The notes under the pieces were generated by a model, which saw nothing but the letters and a program-made list of their open reading frames with translations, did not search any database and had not been told where the DNA came from. Shown piece after piece: positions 9,741 through 20,450 of a stretch of DNA of 64,000 nucleotides. Position numbers and translations under genes: made by a program. The stretch is from assembly GCA_011800155.1 (NCBI GenBank), contig CM022378.1, forward strand, positions 1 to 64,000, in the 5' to 3' direction. Within the stretch, counting starts at the first letter, position 1; each line of letters opens with the position of its first letter. Source of the stretch: Flammulina velutipes (lineage: Eukaryota; Basidiomycota; Agaricomycetes; Agaricales; Physalacriaceae).

Positions 9741-11138
9741 GCTCTGCAGATACCGACAGACTAGGATGACACGTCTCATGTTCTTAAAGGCGTTACGATT
9801 AATTCCTTACACTTCAAGGTGCGAGTCGCATCGTCTTCTCTTCATCAGTTGGTCCTCACCTTTTGCCCAGTCATCAGTCTCGACGGAAATGTTCTCGGTA
9901 TCGGCAAGCCAGCAAAAGCACGAGAGCTCCTGACGATATCCTTGATTATAGGGATCTAAACTGCACGGTATCGCGCTCACGCTTGGGAGTCCGCTGTCCC
10001 CGTCATCACATCTAATTAAATACTAATATCTGCCACATCACATCGATCTATGCTCCCAACGGTGCAGAAGCGCCATCTTCGTCAGCATTGCGTTTCTTTC
10101 GACATCGAGACTCGAGGACTCGTTTGGTCATTACTATCATCCGCGAATACTCTCGTCGACCGGATGGATTACGAACGACGAAGGTCATATGGGGAGTAAT
10201 GTTGAGACCGGATGGAGTGCAACGGAAAACGATAATAAACTCGCGCTGGTGCGTCCCACCTAAACGAATGTGCAGTCAAACCCGAAAGTTACGTCGATCA
10301 AACTTATGGACGCACGGTACCCTAATCCTTCAGTATACCTTCTCCAATCTTCACTGGGCACGACAAAATAAACGGCGCCGCACAGCACTCCTTGTCCCCC
10401 GCCACCAACATCTCCTGCTCCGGATAATGCTATCCTTTCCTTCGCACTCAACATCCCCTCCGAATCTGGAACACAAACGCCAAAGCCCATTCCTCGGAGA
10501 GTCGAACGACGGTCGCTGCAGGCGTTTGGAAAACTTGGAAATGATATGTATGTCATGAATATTGCCGCTTACACGTTAAAGTATCGCATACGTTCTCGTC
10601 ACTTGTAGGCGTACGACGACTTGAAAGAGCACTGCCGTCATTCCTACGAGGAGACAGGCCATGGCGTTCGGGAATCGGGAACCAGGAGAGACCACTTGGG
10701 ACGCCAAACGTTGCGGGCATGGACCCGCAGAGCCAGCTATAGGCCTCGAAGACAACTGTTGAGACGGCCAATCCAAGGCGACCTAAACATCAATACGAAG
10801 TGGAGCTTTCGGTATACGTCGTATTACCTGAAACTTCGGACACCATCGCTTCGCTCGCTGCCAGGGGATAATCATACACCTAGATATATTCATCTGCAAC
10901 ACATAAAACATGAGGTGAGAGCCTAAGGTGACCCGGGATGGAAGGAGAAGGGAATTGTACAAAAAGCGGCACAAAGGGATAAAGTATCGAGTAAAGCGTA
11001 CACAATACAGTACGATAAAATAGTGAACGTTTGACGTACACGATAAAGATGAAAGCAGGAACGATAGCAAGATGGAGGGAGGAAATAGTTAAACATGTCG
11101 ACGTCGCTAGTTGAGCAAGTCACAGGGATACACAGATT
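9741..11138. other. No supported gene
   Basis: A coding-like stretch near 10380-10545 (DNAILSFALNIPSESG in one plus frame) is followed by a GTATGT donor-like site, but no complete spliced model could be built. It may be a gene remnant. Confidence 0.35.
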
Positions 11139-12030
11139 TCAGTCAGCCTTCGTCTGGAAAAGGGTGAGCAACGGAGAAGGGATACATATCAGAGACATAC
11201 CTCGTCTTCGGCGACGGGAGCGTCGTTGACGGCAGCTTCTTCTTCGGGCTCCTCAGCGATGGTATCCGGAGGAGGAGCAGCTGTAGCAGCAGGGTCTGTA
11301 GCTCCGACCTATTGGCAAGGTTAGACAGGCCAACGAAGTGGGAGGAAGTGGGCGGAGGCCGGAAAGTGCGGCGAGACGGAATGTCGATCAACGCAAGAGC
11401 GGAATGCGCAGCTCGACATGACACAGAGTACGCAAGTATCGAGTATAGGGGCGACGACCAGTGAGACGAACGACCGAGACGAACGCGAAGAGGAAAATAA
11501 ACGATAGGAAGGGAAAACTCGCCTTGGAGGATGGTTTCTTGGATCCAGCACGCGAAGCTGGCTTCTTGGAGGCAGCGCGAGAGGCAGGTTTGGCGGACGC
11601 TGCCCGGGACGCAGGTTTCACAGATGCCCGGGATGCAGGTTTGGCGGAAGCGCGGGATGCAGGCTTGTCGGCCGCCTTGGATGCAGGTTTCACGGATGCC
11701 TTGGAGGCGGGCTTGGCCTTGGAAGCGGGTTTGGCCTGATAGCGGTGGTGAGCGACAGCGAAGAAAATAGGGAAAAGGAAAACACACCTTCTTGGACGCA
11801 GGTTTCTCTACGGCAGCCTCGTCGTCCGCTCCGTTGGTCTCCTCTACCTTGCGCTTTTTGCCTCGGGCAGCCTTGGGCTGCTCGTAGTCATCGCCGCCTT
11901 CCTTATCGGCTTTTTTCACTTTGGGTTTGACCACCTTTTTGACGGGTTCGACCGGCTTTGGTTGTTCTTTGATACGCGATGAACGACGAGGAGCATCGTC
12001 AGAGATGGCAGCGGCGGCTTTGCGAGGCAT
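11139..12030 (-). CDS. Lysine/alanine/serine-rich repeat protein, probably nuclear
   Basis: Four exons: 12030-11788, 11735-11523, 11308-11201 and 11153-11139 (192 residues). It starts MPRKAAAA, followed by a basic N-terminal region (RRSSRIKEQPKP, VKPKVKKADKEG, ARGKKRKVEE). Exon 2 is almost wholly a degenerate AKPASKA-type repeat (71 residues), like histone-H1 tails. The C-terminal exons are acidic (EEPEEEAAVND, APVAEDE). This suggests a DNA- or chromatin-associated protein acting in the nucleus. The family is common but uncharacterised in Agaricomycetes. Intron 2 (214 bases) appears to use a GC donor (AAG|GCGAGT): exon 2 is then exactly 71 codons and joins exon 3 in frame. Confidence 0.72.
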
Positions 12031-12490
12031 GGTGGATGGCAGAGATAAAGGTGGGGAAAGGACAAGACGCGTCGTGCCAAACAATCGTTTGTTTATCGAC
12101 AGATCAATTTTCCCATCACGTGTGTCGCGCCATCAGATGCTGTTCTCTGTTGTTCCTGGCCCTTTTCGCGCAATGGTACCGTCTTATGATTCTTCGCCGC
12201 TGGAAGTCAAGTACGTTTGACGACGTTGCTATAGCTCTGCTATATCTGATAGCTAAGGGAGGTTCATGTCTGGTCGACACCGCTTTTCCATCACCCGGAA
12301 TGCTCTCGGACGCTCGCCAGGTCGATCATCTTTGAACCCAACTTTAGAAGGACATACATACGCAAACTAACAGATTGCCGGACCAGATCATAACGTATAC
12401 ACATGTTCGTTGAGTCTGCGATATATAATCTTCGCCTAGAAAGAGATTTGATGACTAATATCAGACAAGACCTCTCTTTCTCTTGCGACC
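12031..12490. other. Divergent promoter region
   Basis: Intergenic spacer between two divergently transcribed genes. The last 70 bases before the plus-strand ATG are pyrimidine-rich and closely match the region upstream of the paralogue at 49762. Confidence 0.5.
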
Positions 12491-13367
12491 ATGTCCGACG
12501 AGCTCGTCGTGGAGGAAAGATCCCAACACATGCCCGACAACTTGGAACATATTCCCGGTCCCGAGGAACGAGCTGCTATACACTTTTGGGAAACTTGGGG
12601 TCGGAGGTACGTATCAAGTTGTTACGCTACATGCATTCCTAACCCCTTTAAATTTTAAAGCGCCTACAAATCAATGTATGTATATATCTCTACCTCTAAT
12701 CTCCCGTCCTGATCCCTATATCAGAAAAAAGAACGTGCCATGCGAGCCTCCTACCGACGTCGTCATCCACGTCCATGGGGAGCAAGTTCCCATGCATCGA
12801 TTTCTCCTCGATCAGTTTTTCGAAAACCCCTCGACTTGGCCAACGCTGGACGGGTACAATCTGGAATGCCCCATCCCCGCTAATCATTTCCGCGCCTTGC
12901 ATCAACTCGCCTACACTGGGGCCACGGAACTCTTCATGGATTACATGTTCCGCGAACTCTCTGATTATGTTCGCCTCGTTCGTAGACCAAGTGGTGGATG
13001 CGACGTAATTCTGGACATGGATGTTGAGATACCGGATGCTCGGTTGCTACTCGTGGCGCGCCATATATTGGAGTTCCGCACTGTATTGAAAAAGGCAGGG
13101 TGCGACAAAATGCGTAACGGTGCGGCAGAGGAGGCCATGGGAATTATCGGGAGGTGCTGGATAGCGCTATTTCCTTTTGTGGTGGTTACTTTGGAGAGGA
13201 TTCTTGTTTGGCATGATGAAATCTTGCGTGATTGGCAAAAGTGGACTGACGAGTGCGTGCTTTTGCTTTCTTACGCACTGTGTGCTCACACCGAGGGATA
13301 TAGAATTACGCTCTCACACGAGATCAGTCGCCTTGACATTTCATTCGACTGGCAGGCAAGGATTTGA
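12491..13367 (+). CDS. BTB/POZ-like protein with a 15-base microexon
   Basis: Exons 12491-12606, 12661-12675, 12725-13252 and 13304-13367 give 240 residues. The core (DVVIHVHGEQVPMHRFLLDQ ... AYTG) follows the BTB pattern: a beta strand, an H-x-x-L helix, an F-x-x-L helix, then the YTG turn. It is divergent, so a BTB fold is likely but not certain. The model is supported by two paralogues (49762 and 54603), which share the N-terminus, the 15-base second exon and the last intron. Intron 3 is 51 bases and phase-preserving, so unspliced sequence also stays open. BTB proteins usually act as protein-interaction or Cullin-3 adaptors, but no second domain is visible here. Confidence 0.6.
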
Positions 13368-13632
13368 CTCGATTTGCTGCTGTTTTCTTTTCAAATAGCA
13401 TACTTAGAAGACGAGGTTATGACGAAAATGAGGAATTCTGAATGAGTCTAATTCACCTCAAGCAGTTTGCGCAAGCGTTCATTACTTCTTTCGGGCGTCC
13501 GGCATATGCCGAAGCCCCTAAGTGTCTAGTACATAAACGAGCTGGTCGCGATGGGATCGCCTGCCGTTTCTTTCCTGCTTCCCCCATCTTGCTCGCTCAT
13601 ACCTGATACATTCTATTCCTCATTCTCTTTCA

Positions 13633-15096
13633 ATGCCGTGCTCAACGCACCCAAACTCGCTCGTTCCCATCTCCGTGCACAACCCAGCACTCGTCTGCCT
13701 CGTCAAAAGTCGTCTCACTATCGAAATAGTCGAATACGTTGCCCGCCATGCAGCAAAATGCGTCGCAGTGCACCATCCCCAAAACGCATCGCCTATTCTC
13801 CCGCCAGGCGTCGCCTCGCTCTCCAAGTTTATCGTCCGTCTACTGTCGCAGTGCAATATCTCAACGGCGACGCTCCTCACCTGCTTGATCTACTTTGATC
13901 GTCTTCGCGCAAAGATGTCGCACGTACACCACGGTGCGTATTCCTTTTTCACACCTCGCCTAGTTCTCATCTCCCTCTTAGCCACGGAGTCAGCGATGCA
14001 TCGCGTCTTCTTTGCTACGCTCATAGTCGCAAGCAAGTATCTCAACGACTCATCGCCGAAGAACGTTCACTGGGCTGCCTACGCTGTTGGATACTTCGAC
14101 CTCGCCGAGATCAACACCATGGAACACCAGCTTCTGAAAGTCCTCAACTTCGACCTGCGCTTTACCGAAGAAGACGCCTGCCTCCACTTTGCGCCTTTCA
14201 TGACCTCTCCTGCAAGTCAAGCCAGCACCAGAGCGTCTGCCTTGGACAAAGTCGCCAAAGCTAGCCAAGCTCGCGCTCATCGCCAACCGTCCTCTTTTGT
14301 CCCTCCACCCTCGTACTCTTCGTCTCAGTCATCTTCATCGGCGTTCGTGTCTAGCGTTCGCGGACTCGCCAAACGCCTTTCGTTGGCCCATATCCGCCCT
14401 GAATCGAACGCATCATCGACGGCATCTTCAACAACTACGTCGCCCATTCCGAGAGCTCTCAGCAGCCGCTCCTCGTCGACCTGTTCCTCCGATGTAGCGT
14501 CACTCATGGACGACTCTGGATCCTCGTCAGGCTCGTCTTCAGGCTGGACCAGTTCGGAATCGGAATCGGAATACGACGATAACATTGAACCTCGCGTATA
14601 CTCTGCTACCGCCACGTCCTACCGCGAATACTGCCCCAACCCGAACGATCTGGAATCTTCGCGCAGCAAGAAGCCCTTCATCCTTCGTCCCTCAATAGGC
14701 TATCGATCTCAGCAACATCTTGCCAACAGTCGTACTCGAAAGCCATCGGATACCTCGTCGATACGCACCATCACTGCTCATTCACCAATCACGACGTCAT
14801 CGACGACTTCGACGTTTCATGGTCGGCGACCTTCGAAGCGAACTACGTCTGGATCGATGTTCGCCATGGAGAAGGAGGGGTCGACGCTGAACACGAGCAT
14901 GACGATGCCGACGTTCCCTCAGAGTGCATCATCCGGTGGCTTCCTCAGCCGCATGTGGGGAGCCGCGAAGGGTCAGACCTCAGGACAAGACAGGAGCGCG
15001 TTGTTGGACGGTCAGTTTGCTAGCTCGAACTCTTTGAAACGACTGGTGCTCGTACATTCGCGTTCGACGAGGACTGGCGGAGCGTTCGAAGTCTAG
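13633..15096 (+). CDS. Pho80/Pcl-type cyclin
   Basis: One intron (13934-13981, GTGCGT...TTAG, in frame) leaves a 471-residue protein. The cyclin box is clear: helices containing TATLLTCLIYFDRLR (about residues 79-92) and VFFATLIVASKYLND, then a DLAEINTMEHQLLKVLNFDL segment. This layout is characteristic of the Pho85-partner cyclins (PCL1/2 branch) of fungi, which bind a Pho85/Cdk5-like kinase to control morphogenesis, the cell cycle or phosphate response. The C-terminal half is a long serine/threonine-rich, probably disordered tail, a plausible phosphorylation region. A second, unrelated-in-detail cyclin of the same class lies 4 kb away at 19437-20450. Confidence 0.85.
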   Translation: MPCSTHPNSLVPISVHNPALVCLVKSRLTIEIVEYVARHAAKCVAVHHPQNASPILPPGVASLSKFIVRLLSQCNISTATLLTCLIYFDRLRAKMSHVHHGAYSFFTPRLVLISLLATESAMHRVFFATLIVASKYLNDSSPKNVHWAAYAVGYFDLAEINTMEHQLLKVLNFDLRFTEEDACLHFAPFMTSPASQASTRASALDKVAKASQARAHRQPSSFVPPPSYSSSQSSSSAFVSSVRGLAKRLSLAHIRPESNASSTASSTTTSPIPRALSSRSSSTCSSDVASLMDDSGSSSGSSSGWTSSESESEYDDNIEPRVYSATATSYREYCPNPNDLESSRSKKPFILRPSIGYRSQQHLANSRTRKPSDTSSIRTITAHSPITTSSTTSTFHGRRPSKRTTSGSMFAMEKEGSTLNTSMTMPTFPQSASSGGFLSRMWGAAKGQTSGQDRSALLDGQFASSNSLKRLVLVHSRSTRTGGAFEV

Positions 15097-16493
15097 GATG
15101 GAGGAAGAGGACATATACCCGAGACGACATCGACGAGATCTCTACTTCCATCATACCCGACTCAAAATGTGCACGGACACTGTTTCCCACTTGGACTTTC
15201 TACATACCACACGCTATACATTCCTCGCTATACCTACATTATTATTCTTCATCGCTATCTCTACGCATACATTACTACTCCACATCACTATTGGACCATT
15301 ACTATATAGACTACTACTTATTTCTCTACGATATGAGCCGAATCCAGGAAAGATTTTGGAACTTTGTTAGAGGCCTGACGTTATTACCACTCCGACCGAG
15401 ACGAGTGGATCGTCCACACCCGCGTCCACATCGGTCATCGCTAAACCAAAGCTAAAGAACAGTTCCTTCTTAAAAAGTGAGGAACACTCTCGAGTCATCT
15501 CAAACATAGAATCGGAAGAAAACGCAAGATGCGCTGATCATCGTCATCATCGTTGGGTCGGAAAGAGATGCAGATCTTGTTGTCATACAAAGTGCCAGTT
15601 CGCCACATGTAAATCCGGTTCCCTCCAGAGTCTTCATGATATGCTCTTGTACTATTGTATAAGAGAATACAATGTGTTTCACTCTGAGTCTCTTATACTC
15701 GAACGTGTTGCTATTCCAAACCCTGAACGAGACGAGCATCAATGATCACGGGCCCGGGATGCGTGTTCATTTCATACCACCACCATCCTGCCTTTCGTAT
15801 CCTCTCTCCTCACTCACTCCATGGTCATTCTTGGTACACTGGGATAACTTGAGAGCGGTCATCAAGTACTACTCGCCGCTTTGACGTCTTTTGATAAACT
15901 CTGCATCCCGACGACTCGGAGACGTTCTTTTGTATATCCCTTCTGGCTCATAACGTCCTGCACTAGAAGAGTATGCTATCTACATACGGCTTATAGTCTC
16001 ACATGCCGCTCGCTCGCATATCATCCTTTTTAATCGCGGCGTCTCATCTCGAACCATCCTCGTCGACTACGCTGCTCCTGCTCAATGGCCCAGTATCACT
16101 CCACGTATGTCCCCATGCTAGCGTGGACGACGACTTGTCTGTATGTTGACCTGTAAGTGTGTCATATAACGATTTGCTCTGACTTACCTTATGCATCTCG
16201 TTGAACAGACGTTCAATCCATCCAACAAGACTACCGCCGTCTCTTCCACTCTTTGGACAGAGAATTGAGGGCGGGACTTTAACGCTGGATTATCGTTCTT
16301 ACCGAGCTCTATTCTACCCCTTGAGAATGGACTCTTAGGCGCCTATCGTATAACTTTCTTCTGTGCGAAGAATGTTCATTATCACTCCTGGAAGCGCCCT
16401 TTGTCACAGAAGCTAATCCTCATTCCCGCTTTCACATGCACTAGGCAGGTAATGAGACGATCATTATGCTGCATTGCTTACCCTACCACTATC
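15097..16493. other. Intergenic, no gene seen
   Basis: 3' flank of the cyclin gene followed by T-rich sequence. Short open frames have no coding character or splice context. Confidence 0.4.
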
Positions 16494-17985
16494 ATGGAAC
16501 GCGTCGAATTCGAAAGAATCTCGCAGTCCCCGCTAACGTTCGAGAGCGTCTTCTCTATCTCTCCTACTTCTTTCTCTGCTATAGAGCAGCTCCTGATCCC
16601 TAGTATCACCAGCGAAAAATGCGGTCTTGGATGGACGTTCTGCATCGCTCCAGCTTCAAATGTAACGGTGAGTTTCCCCAATTTCTTGGATTTTCTAGCT
16701 TTACACGGGCCTATGTCAGCCTACTAGTAGCGCGATCCTTTGTATCGATCTGGAGCCAACAACTATCGCGCTTTCCGGGAATTTCACATTCAATCGTGTG
16801 GCGTGTCGAGTCTGCGCCACCGAGCGATGCTTTGACAAGACAAACTTCACCTTCTCTCCACAAACCATCTTCGGGATGTTCGAGGTACGCCGTAGGAGAC
16901 ATCACCACAATCGCCGTTTGGGCATCGGACGAATCCTACCGTGAAATGGATCGATTCCGAGCACGTAGCTGCAGCGTTATCGGACTCCCTCGAATCCGGT
17001 GATATCTCCGATGCGAAAGTGTACAGCGATGCGGGCGCGCCATCCTCGGGCGATGTATATCAACTCTGGCGTCCTGGGTACGACGAGCTCGATTCGTATT
17101 GTATGTATATTCGTATCGCATTCGAATTCATCTGACTATTTCGTTTCCTAGTCACTTCGGGGAATCGAAACCTACCGCCCTGGACCTATCTTCGGAGGAT
17201 ATGGTTACCGACCAGTACGATTACGATTCAGACAGTGACTTGGAACAAGACGACACTGAAGGCTTTCCTGATATCCAGGCAGATAAAACGAAAGAGCTCG
17301 CTGACAATCTCATGTAGGTTTCGTCAAAATTCGTTTTTGCCTTACTCAGGAAACATTGAAGTTCAATGCAGGGAGAAAGCAACGACCGGTTCTTGCGGTT
17401 AGGAAGAGAGGTCTTCCTTCGCGCTACGGCATACCGAACGTTCGCACATTTTCCCTCCGAATCTCCGTCGATTTTTTTTGCTGGTGTGCCGGACCCGCCA
17501 GCTGGGCAGCGTTCATGCACTTCCTCTACTTCAACAAGATCACCTACGCCAAGTTGAAGTCAACGTACGATGTCGAGAACGACCGTGCTGCGGGATTCTC
17601 AACACAGACTTGTTCGCCGAAATCTATGTACCGCTTTGCCGACCATGTGCGTTCTCTGTTGTCCATACATATACTATGTTCCGACGTTCTATCACATAGT
17701 TCGGTATCGAAGTGCTTGAGAGGTCGGCGCTGAAGGGCATCCAGGAACAGCTCACCGTAGAAAACATCGTCAAGGAAATGGTCTCCGAATTTTCGTCCCA
17801 GTAGGTCTTATCCTACGTCTTTTATGAACGATGACCACTAATGAATGAGCAGTTATCCGAAAGTCATTGATGTCGAAGTCGCGTTCATGAAGAAGAACTA
17901 TACGTCCCAAAAAATACACAAGACATCGCGCTTCGTGCATGTACTGGAGAGGGGCACATGGCGACTGCATTGCAAAAGACGTTAG
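16494..17985 (+). pseudogene. BTB-domain protein of the speckle-type Agaricomycete family, frame-broken
   Basis: Exon 1 (16494-16667) and exon 2 (from 16720) encode a MATH-like N-terminal part (GLGWTFCIAP, IDLEPTTIALSG, FTFSPQTIFGMFE). After 16884 the frame runs into a TGA at 16942, while the next family-typical block (WIDSEHVAAALSDSLESGD) is in another frame. Later exons recover the BTB C-terminal pattern: YRTWAAFMHFLYFNKITYAKLKST across an intron, then CSPKSMYRFADH, then NIVKEMVSEFSSHYPKVIDVE. Clear introns include 17101-17151 and 17648-17700. A 77-base intron 16885-16961 could bypass the stop, but it would remove family-typical sequence. I therefore call it disrupted, with a sequencing error as the alternative. 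Confidence 0.55.
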
Positions 17986-18159
17986 CCATGTTGATAGCTC
18001 TACCTCCTCCTCCTCCTCCTCCAGTTTCTGCGTTCCCATTCGACCCACCATACGTGTTTGAGCTCTACGACGGGCCCTAGCAGATAGAATAGATCGACGG
18101 GAACGAGGTTTGTAGTCCAAAAGATTCTCGTCAACATAGCCAGGGAAATATATACGTTA

Positions 18160-19330
18160 CTTCAGCTACATGTCGAAGAAATCCGCGACCTTAGAGCTTG
18201 TCAGCGCAGACCAGGTGTATGGGAAAGAAGATTTTGTCGAATGGAAACACACTTTTATGGGTCGAGGTCCCGCGTGCCAGTGGTGAATTTCGACCAGGCG
18301 CTGACAGACGACGTACTGGACCAGCGCTGGAATAAAACGCACATCCCAAGGGTTCAGGTTTTCCACAACTTGAACGCGAAAGTGATTTCTGGAGGCGTTC
18401 CGTCGAATCCATCTTGAGGATGCTCGTAATAGGAGTGCCTGCTTTCCAGGCTTATCAGACAAAGAAACAGCAATGGTGATCGAAGATGCAAACGCTGTCG
18501 ATGATCGACTGCAACGAGGGAAGCGCGGGAGGAACGATAGGCGCAGTGCAGTGATCATGCGTCTGTCCTGCTATTCGGAAAGTCGTCTTCGTTGGCGCCA
18601 GTGTCGTCCCGTCAAAGCACTGCAGTCAAAGCTTCACGTAAATACGTCCGTACCAGCGGCGAACAACAAGAGAAAGCGAAGTCAAAAACACACAGCGCAA
18701 AATTCTAGCCCTTCGACTTCTGGCGCAAACCCAAGTCGAAGCAACGCTCGAACCTAGAACTTCTACAAGGGAAAGATGTTGAAAGATGCCAAGTGCTGAG
18801 CAGGTAGAAACAGAGTAAGCGAGGTCCGGTGCGGTGAACTTCGACGAGGACATGGACAAACGTCAATTTCGATGGCTGATAGCGCAAGGGATGTCTTCCA
18901 CGTAGGCGAACGCGAAAGTGATATATGGAGGCGTTTTCGTCCCGTCTGCGAATCAGTGGCGATGAGTCCTTCTTCGTAACAGCTTCCGAAGACTTTGTAT
19001 CCAGCGCGTTCCTCAGCTCCTATCAGACAAAGAAACAGCAGTGGTGATCGAAGATGAAGACGCTGTCGATCATCGACTGCAAAGAAAGAAGCGCGGGAGG
19101 AACACTCTGAGACGATAGGCGCAGTGATCATGCCTTGCAGCGTACTGCCATTCGATAAGAACACGCATACAAACAGTCTTCGTTGGCGCCAATGCCGTCC
19201 CATCAAAGCACTGCAGATATGTCAGTCAAGGCTCCATATGAATACGTCCGTACCAGCGGCGAACAAGAGAAAGCGATGTCGAAAACACACAGCACAAATT
19301 CGAAAAACAAAATTGATAGACAATAACTAT
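18160..19330. repeat. Diverged tandem duplication, unit about 570 bases
   Basis: Blocks recur in the same order: ATCAGACAAAGAAACAGCA (18457 and 19021), ATCGAAGATG...GCTGTCGAT (18480 and 19048), TCTTCGTTGGCGCCA (18589 and 19176), and AATACGTCCGTACCAGCGGC (18641 and 19241). A minus-strand frame at 18166-18558 covers copy one but is not kept in copy two, so coding potential is doubtful. Confidence 0.7.
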
Positions 19331-19436
19331 ATATGCGAGTGATTATAAAAATAGTAAGATGCGACGTGGAGTGCGTTAAAGGTGCGTGCAACGAACGAAT
19401 GCTGTGTAAATGACAAGAAGAAAAGTTCGGGGGGCA

Positions 19437-20450
19437 TTAATAAGGACGATAAGCTGGTGAAGTCTGTGCGTATGAAGGGGATGAGTACGCTGAAGATGTT
19501 CGTTGATACGAAGGTGACGAATAAGCAGAAGAGGTTCGTTGATATGAACGTCGAGTGGCAGAGGACGGCGGCGTTGCGTAAGACGAGGCGCGACGCGGAG
19601 GCGTGGCGTACGAGTACGACCGTGCCGAAAGAGGCGAGGACTGTGGCGTCGTGGCGTAGGCAGGCACGAGCTGCGGTGGCATGTCCAGGCGAGGCAGCTT
19701 GCGATACGACCGTCTCTCCTCAACACCCTCCGCCTTGCGCTTCTTCGGCATCGCGCCCTCGCGCCAATCCCCGACCCAGCGCACCCAGGCCTTCCAAACG
19801 TGCTCCTCGACGCGTAATTTCCATCCAACGCCGCTGAGGAACTCGCGCTCCATCCTCTCGATCTCCTGTGCGCGGATCCCCGAGACCTCAGCCCAGGTCT
19901 TGTTGGTGTATGTGTTGTCTTCGAGGTATTTGTTGGAGGCCATGAGGGCTGCGACGGCGATGCGGAACTCGCTGCCTGGCTGGGGCGTGGGGGATGTGGG
20001 ATTCATCGCTTTGAGGAGGCGGATGTAGTACAGCGCGAGGAGGATGCTCGGGGGCGAGAGCTGTGTCGTCGAAAGCAGTTTGTGGAGGAACGAGGGAAAT
20101 GACGGTGAAGGTGTATATGAAGCGGTGCCGAACCATAGATGGCAGATCATGTCGCAGACCCAGTGCGTATCGACGTCTATGGGCACGTTAGTCAACACAA
20201 AGGCGAAATGGATGGTAAACGCACCAAGCTGAGGTAATGGCGGTAGCTTTCGCGCCTCCAGCTCTCTCTTGGCAGCGCGAGCCGATGTAGGAGGCGTCGG
20301 ATACTCGACAGTCGCCATTCTCGATGATTCTGCGTACTGAGCCGGGGCTGGAATACAGCTCGGACAAGGACATGGTGGCGCAGTCTGTGTGCTTGTACTT
20401 GGATAGTAATATGCGGATTCCGGCGTTGGTAGTTGGTGGCCAAGAGCCAT
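19437..20450 (-). CDS. Pho80/Pcl-like cyclin
   Basis: The start is at 20450 (MALGHQLPTPES), preferred over an upstream ATG at 20543 that would add an unlikely N-terminus. One 48-base intron (20224-20177, GTGCGT donor, GACTAAC branch, ATAG) joins the N-terminal part to DVDTHWVCDMI. The product has 321 residues. A cyclin box spans roughly residues 100-220: SPPSILLALYYIRLLK, IAVAALMASNKYLED and ERMEREFLSGVGWKLRV are the expected helices. The C-terminus is a tyrosine/serine/threonine-rich low-complexity tail with near repeats of YQRTSSAYSSPS. It probably partners a Pho85-like kinase. Confidence 0.75.
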   Translation of the reverse strand: MALGHQLPTPESAYYYPSTSTQTAPPCPCPSCIPAPAQYAESSRMATVEYPTPPTSARAAKRELEARKLPPLPQLGAFTIHFAFVLTNVPIDVDTHWVCDMICHLWFGTASYTPSPSFPSFLHKLLSTTQLSPPSILLALYYIRLLKAMNPTSPTPQPGSEFRIAVAALMASNKYLEDNTYTNKTWAEVSGIRAQEIERMEREFLSGVGWKLRVEEHVWKAWVRWVGDWREGAMPKKRKAEGVEERRSYRKLPRLDMPPQLVPAYATTPQSSPLSARSYSYATPPRRASSYATPPSSATRRSYQRTSSAYSSPSYQRTSSAYSSPSYAQTSPAYRPY

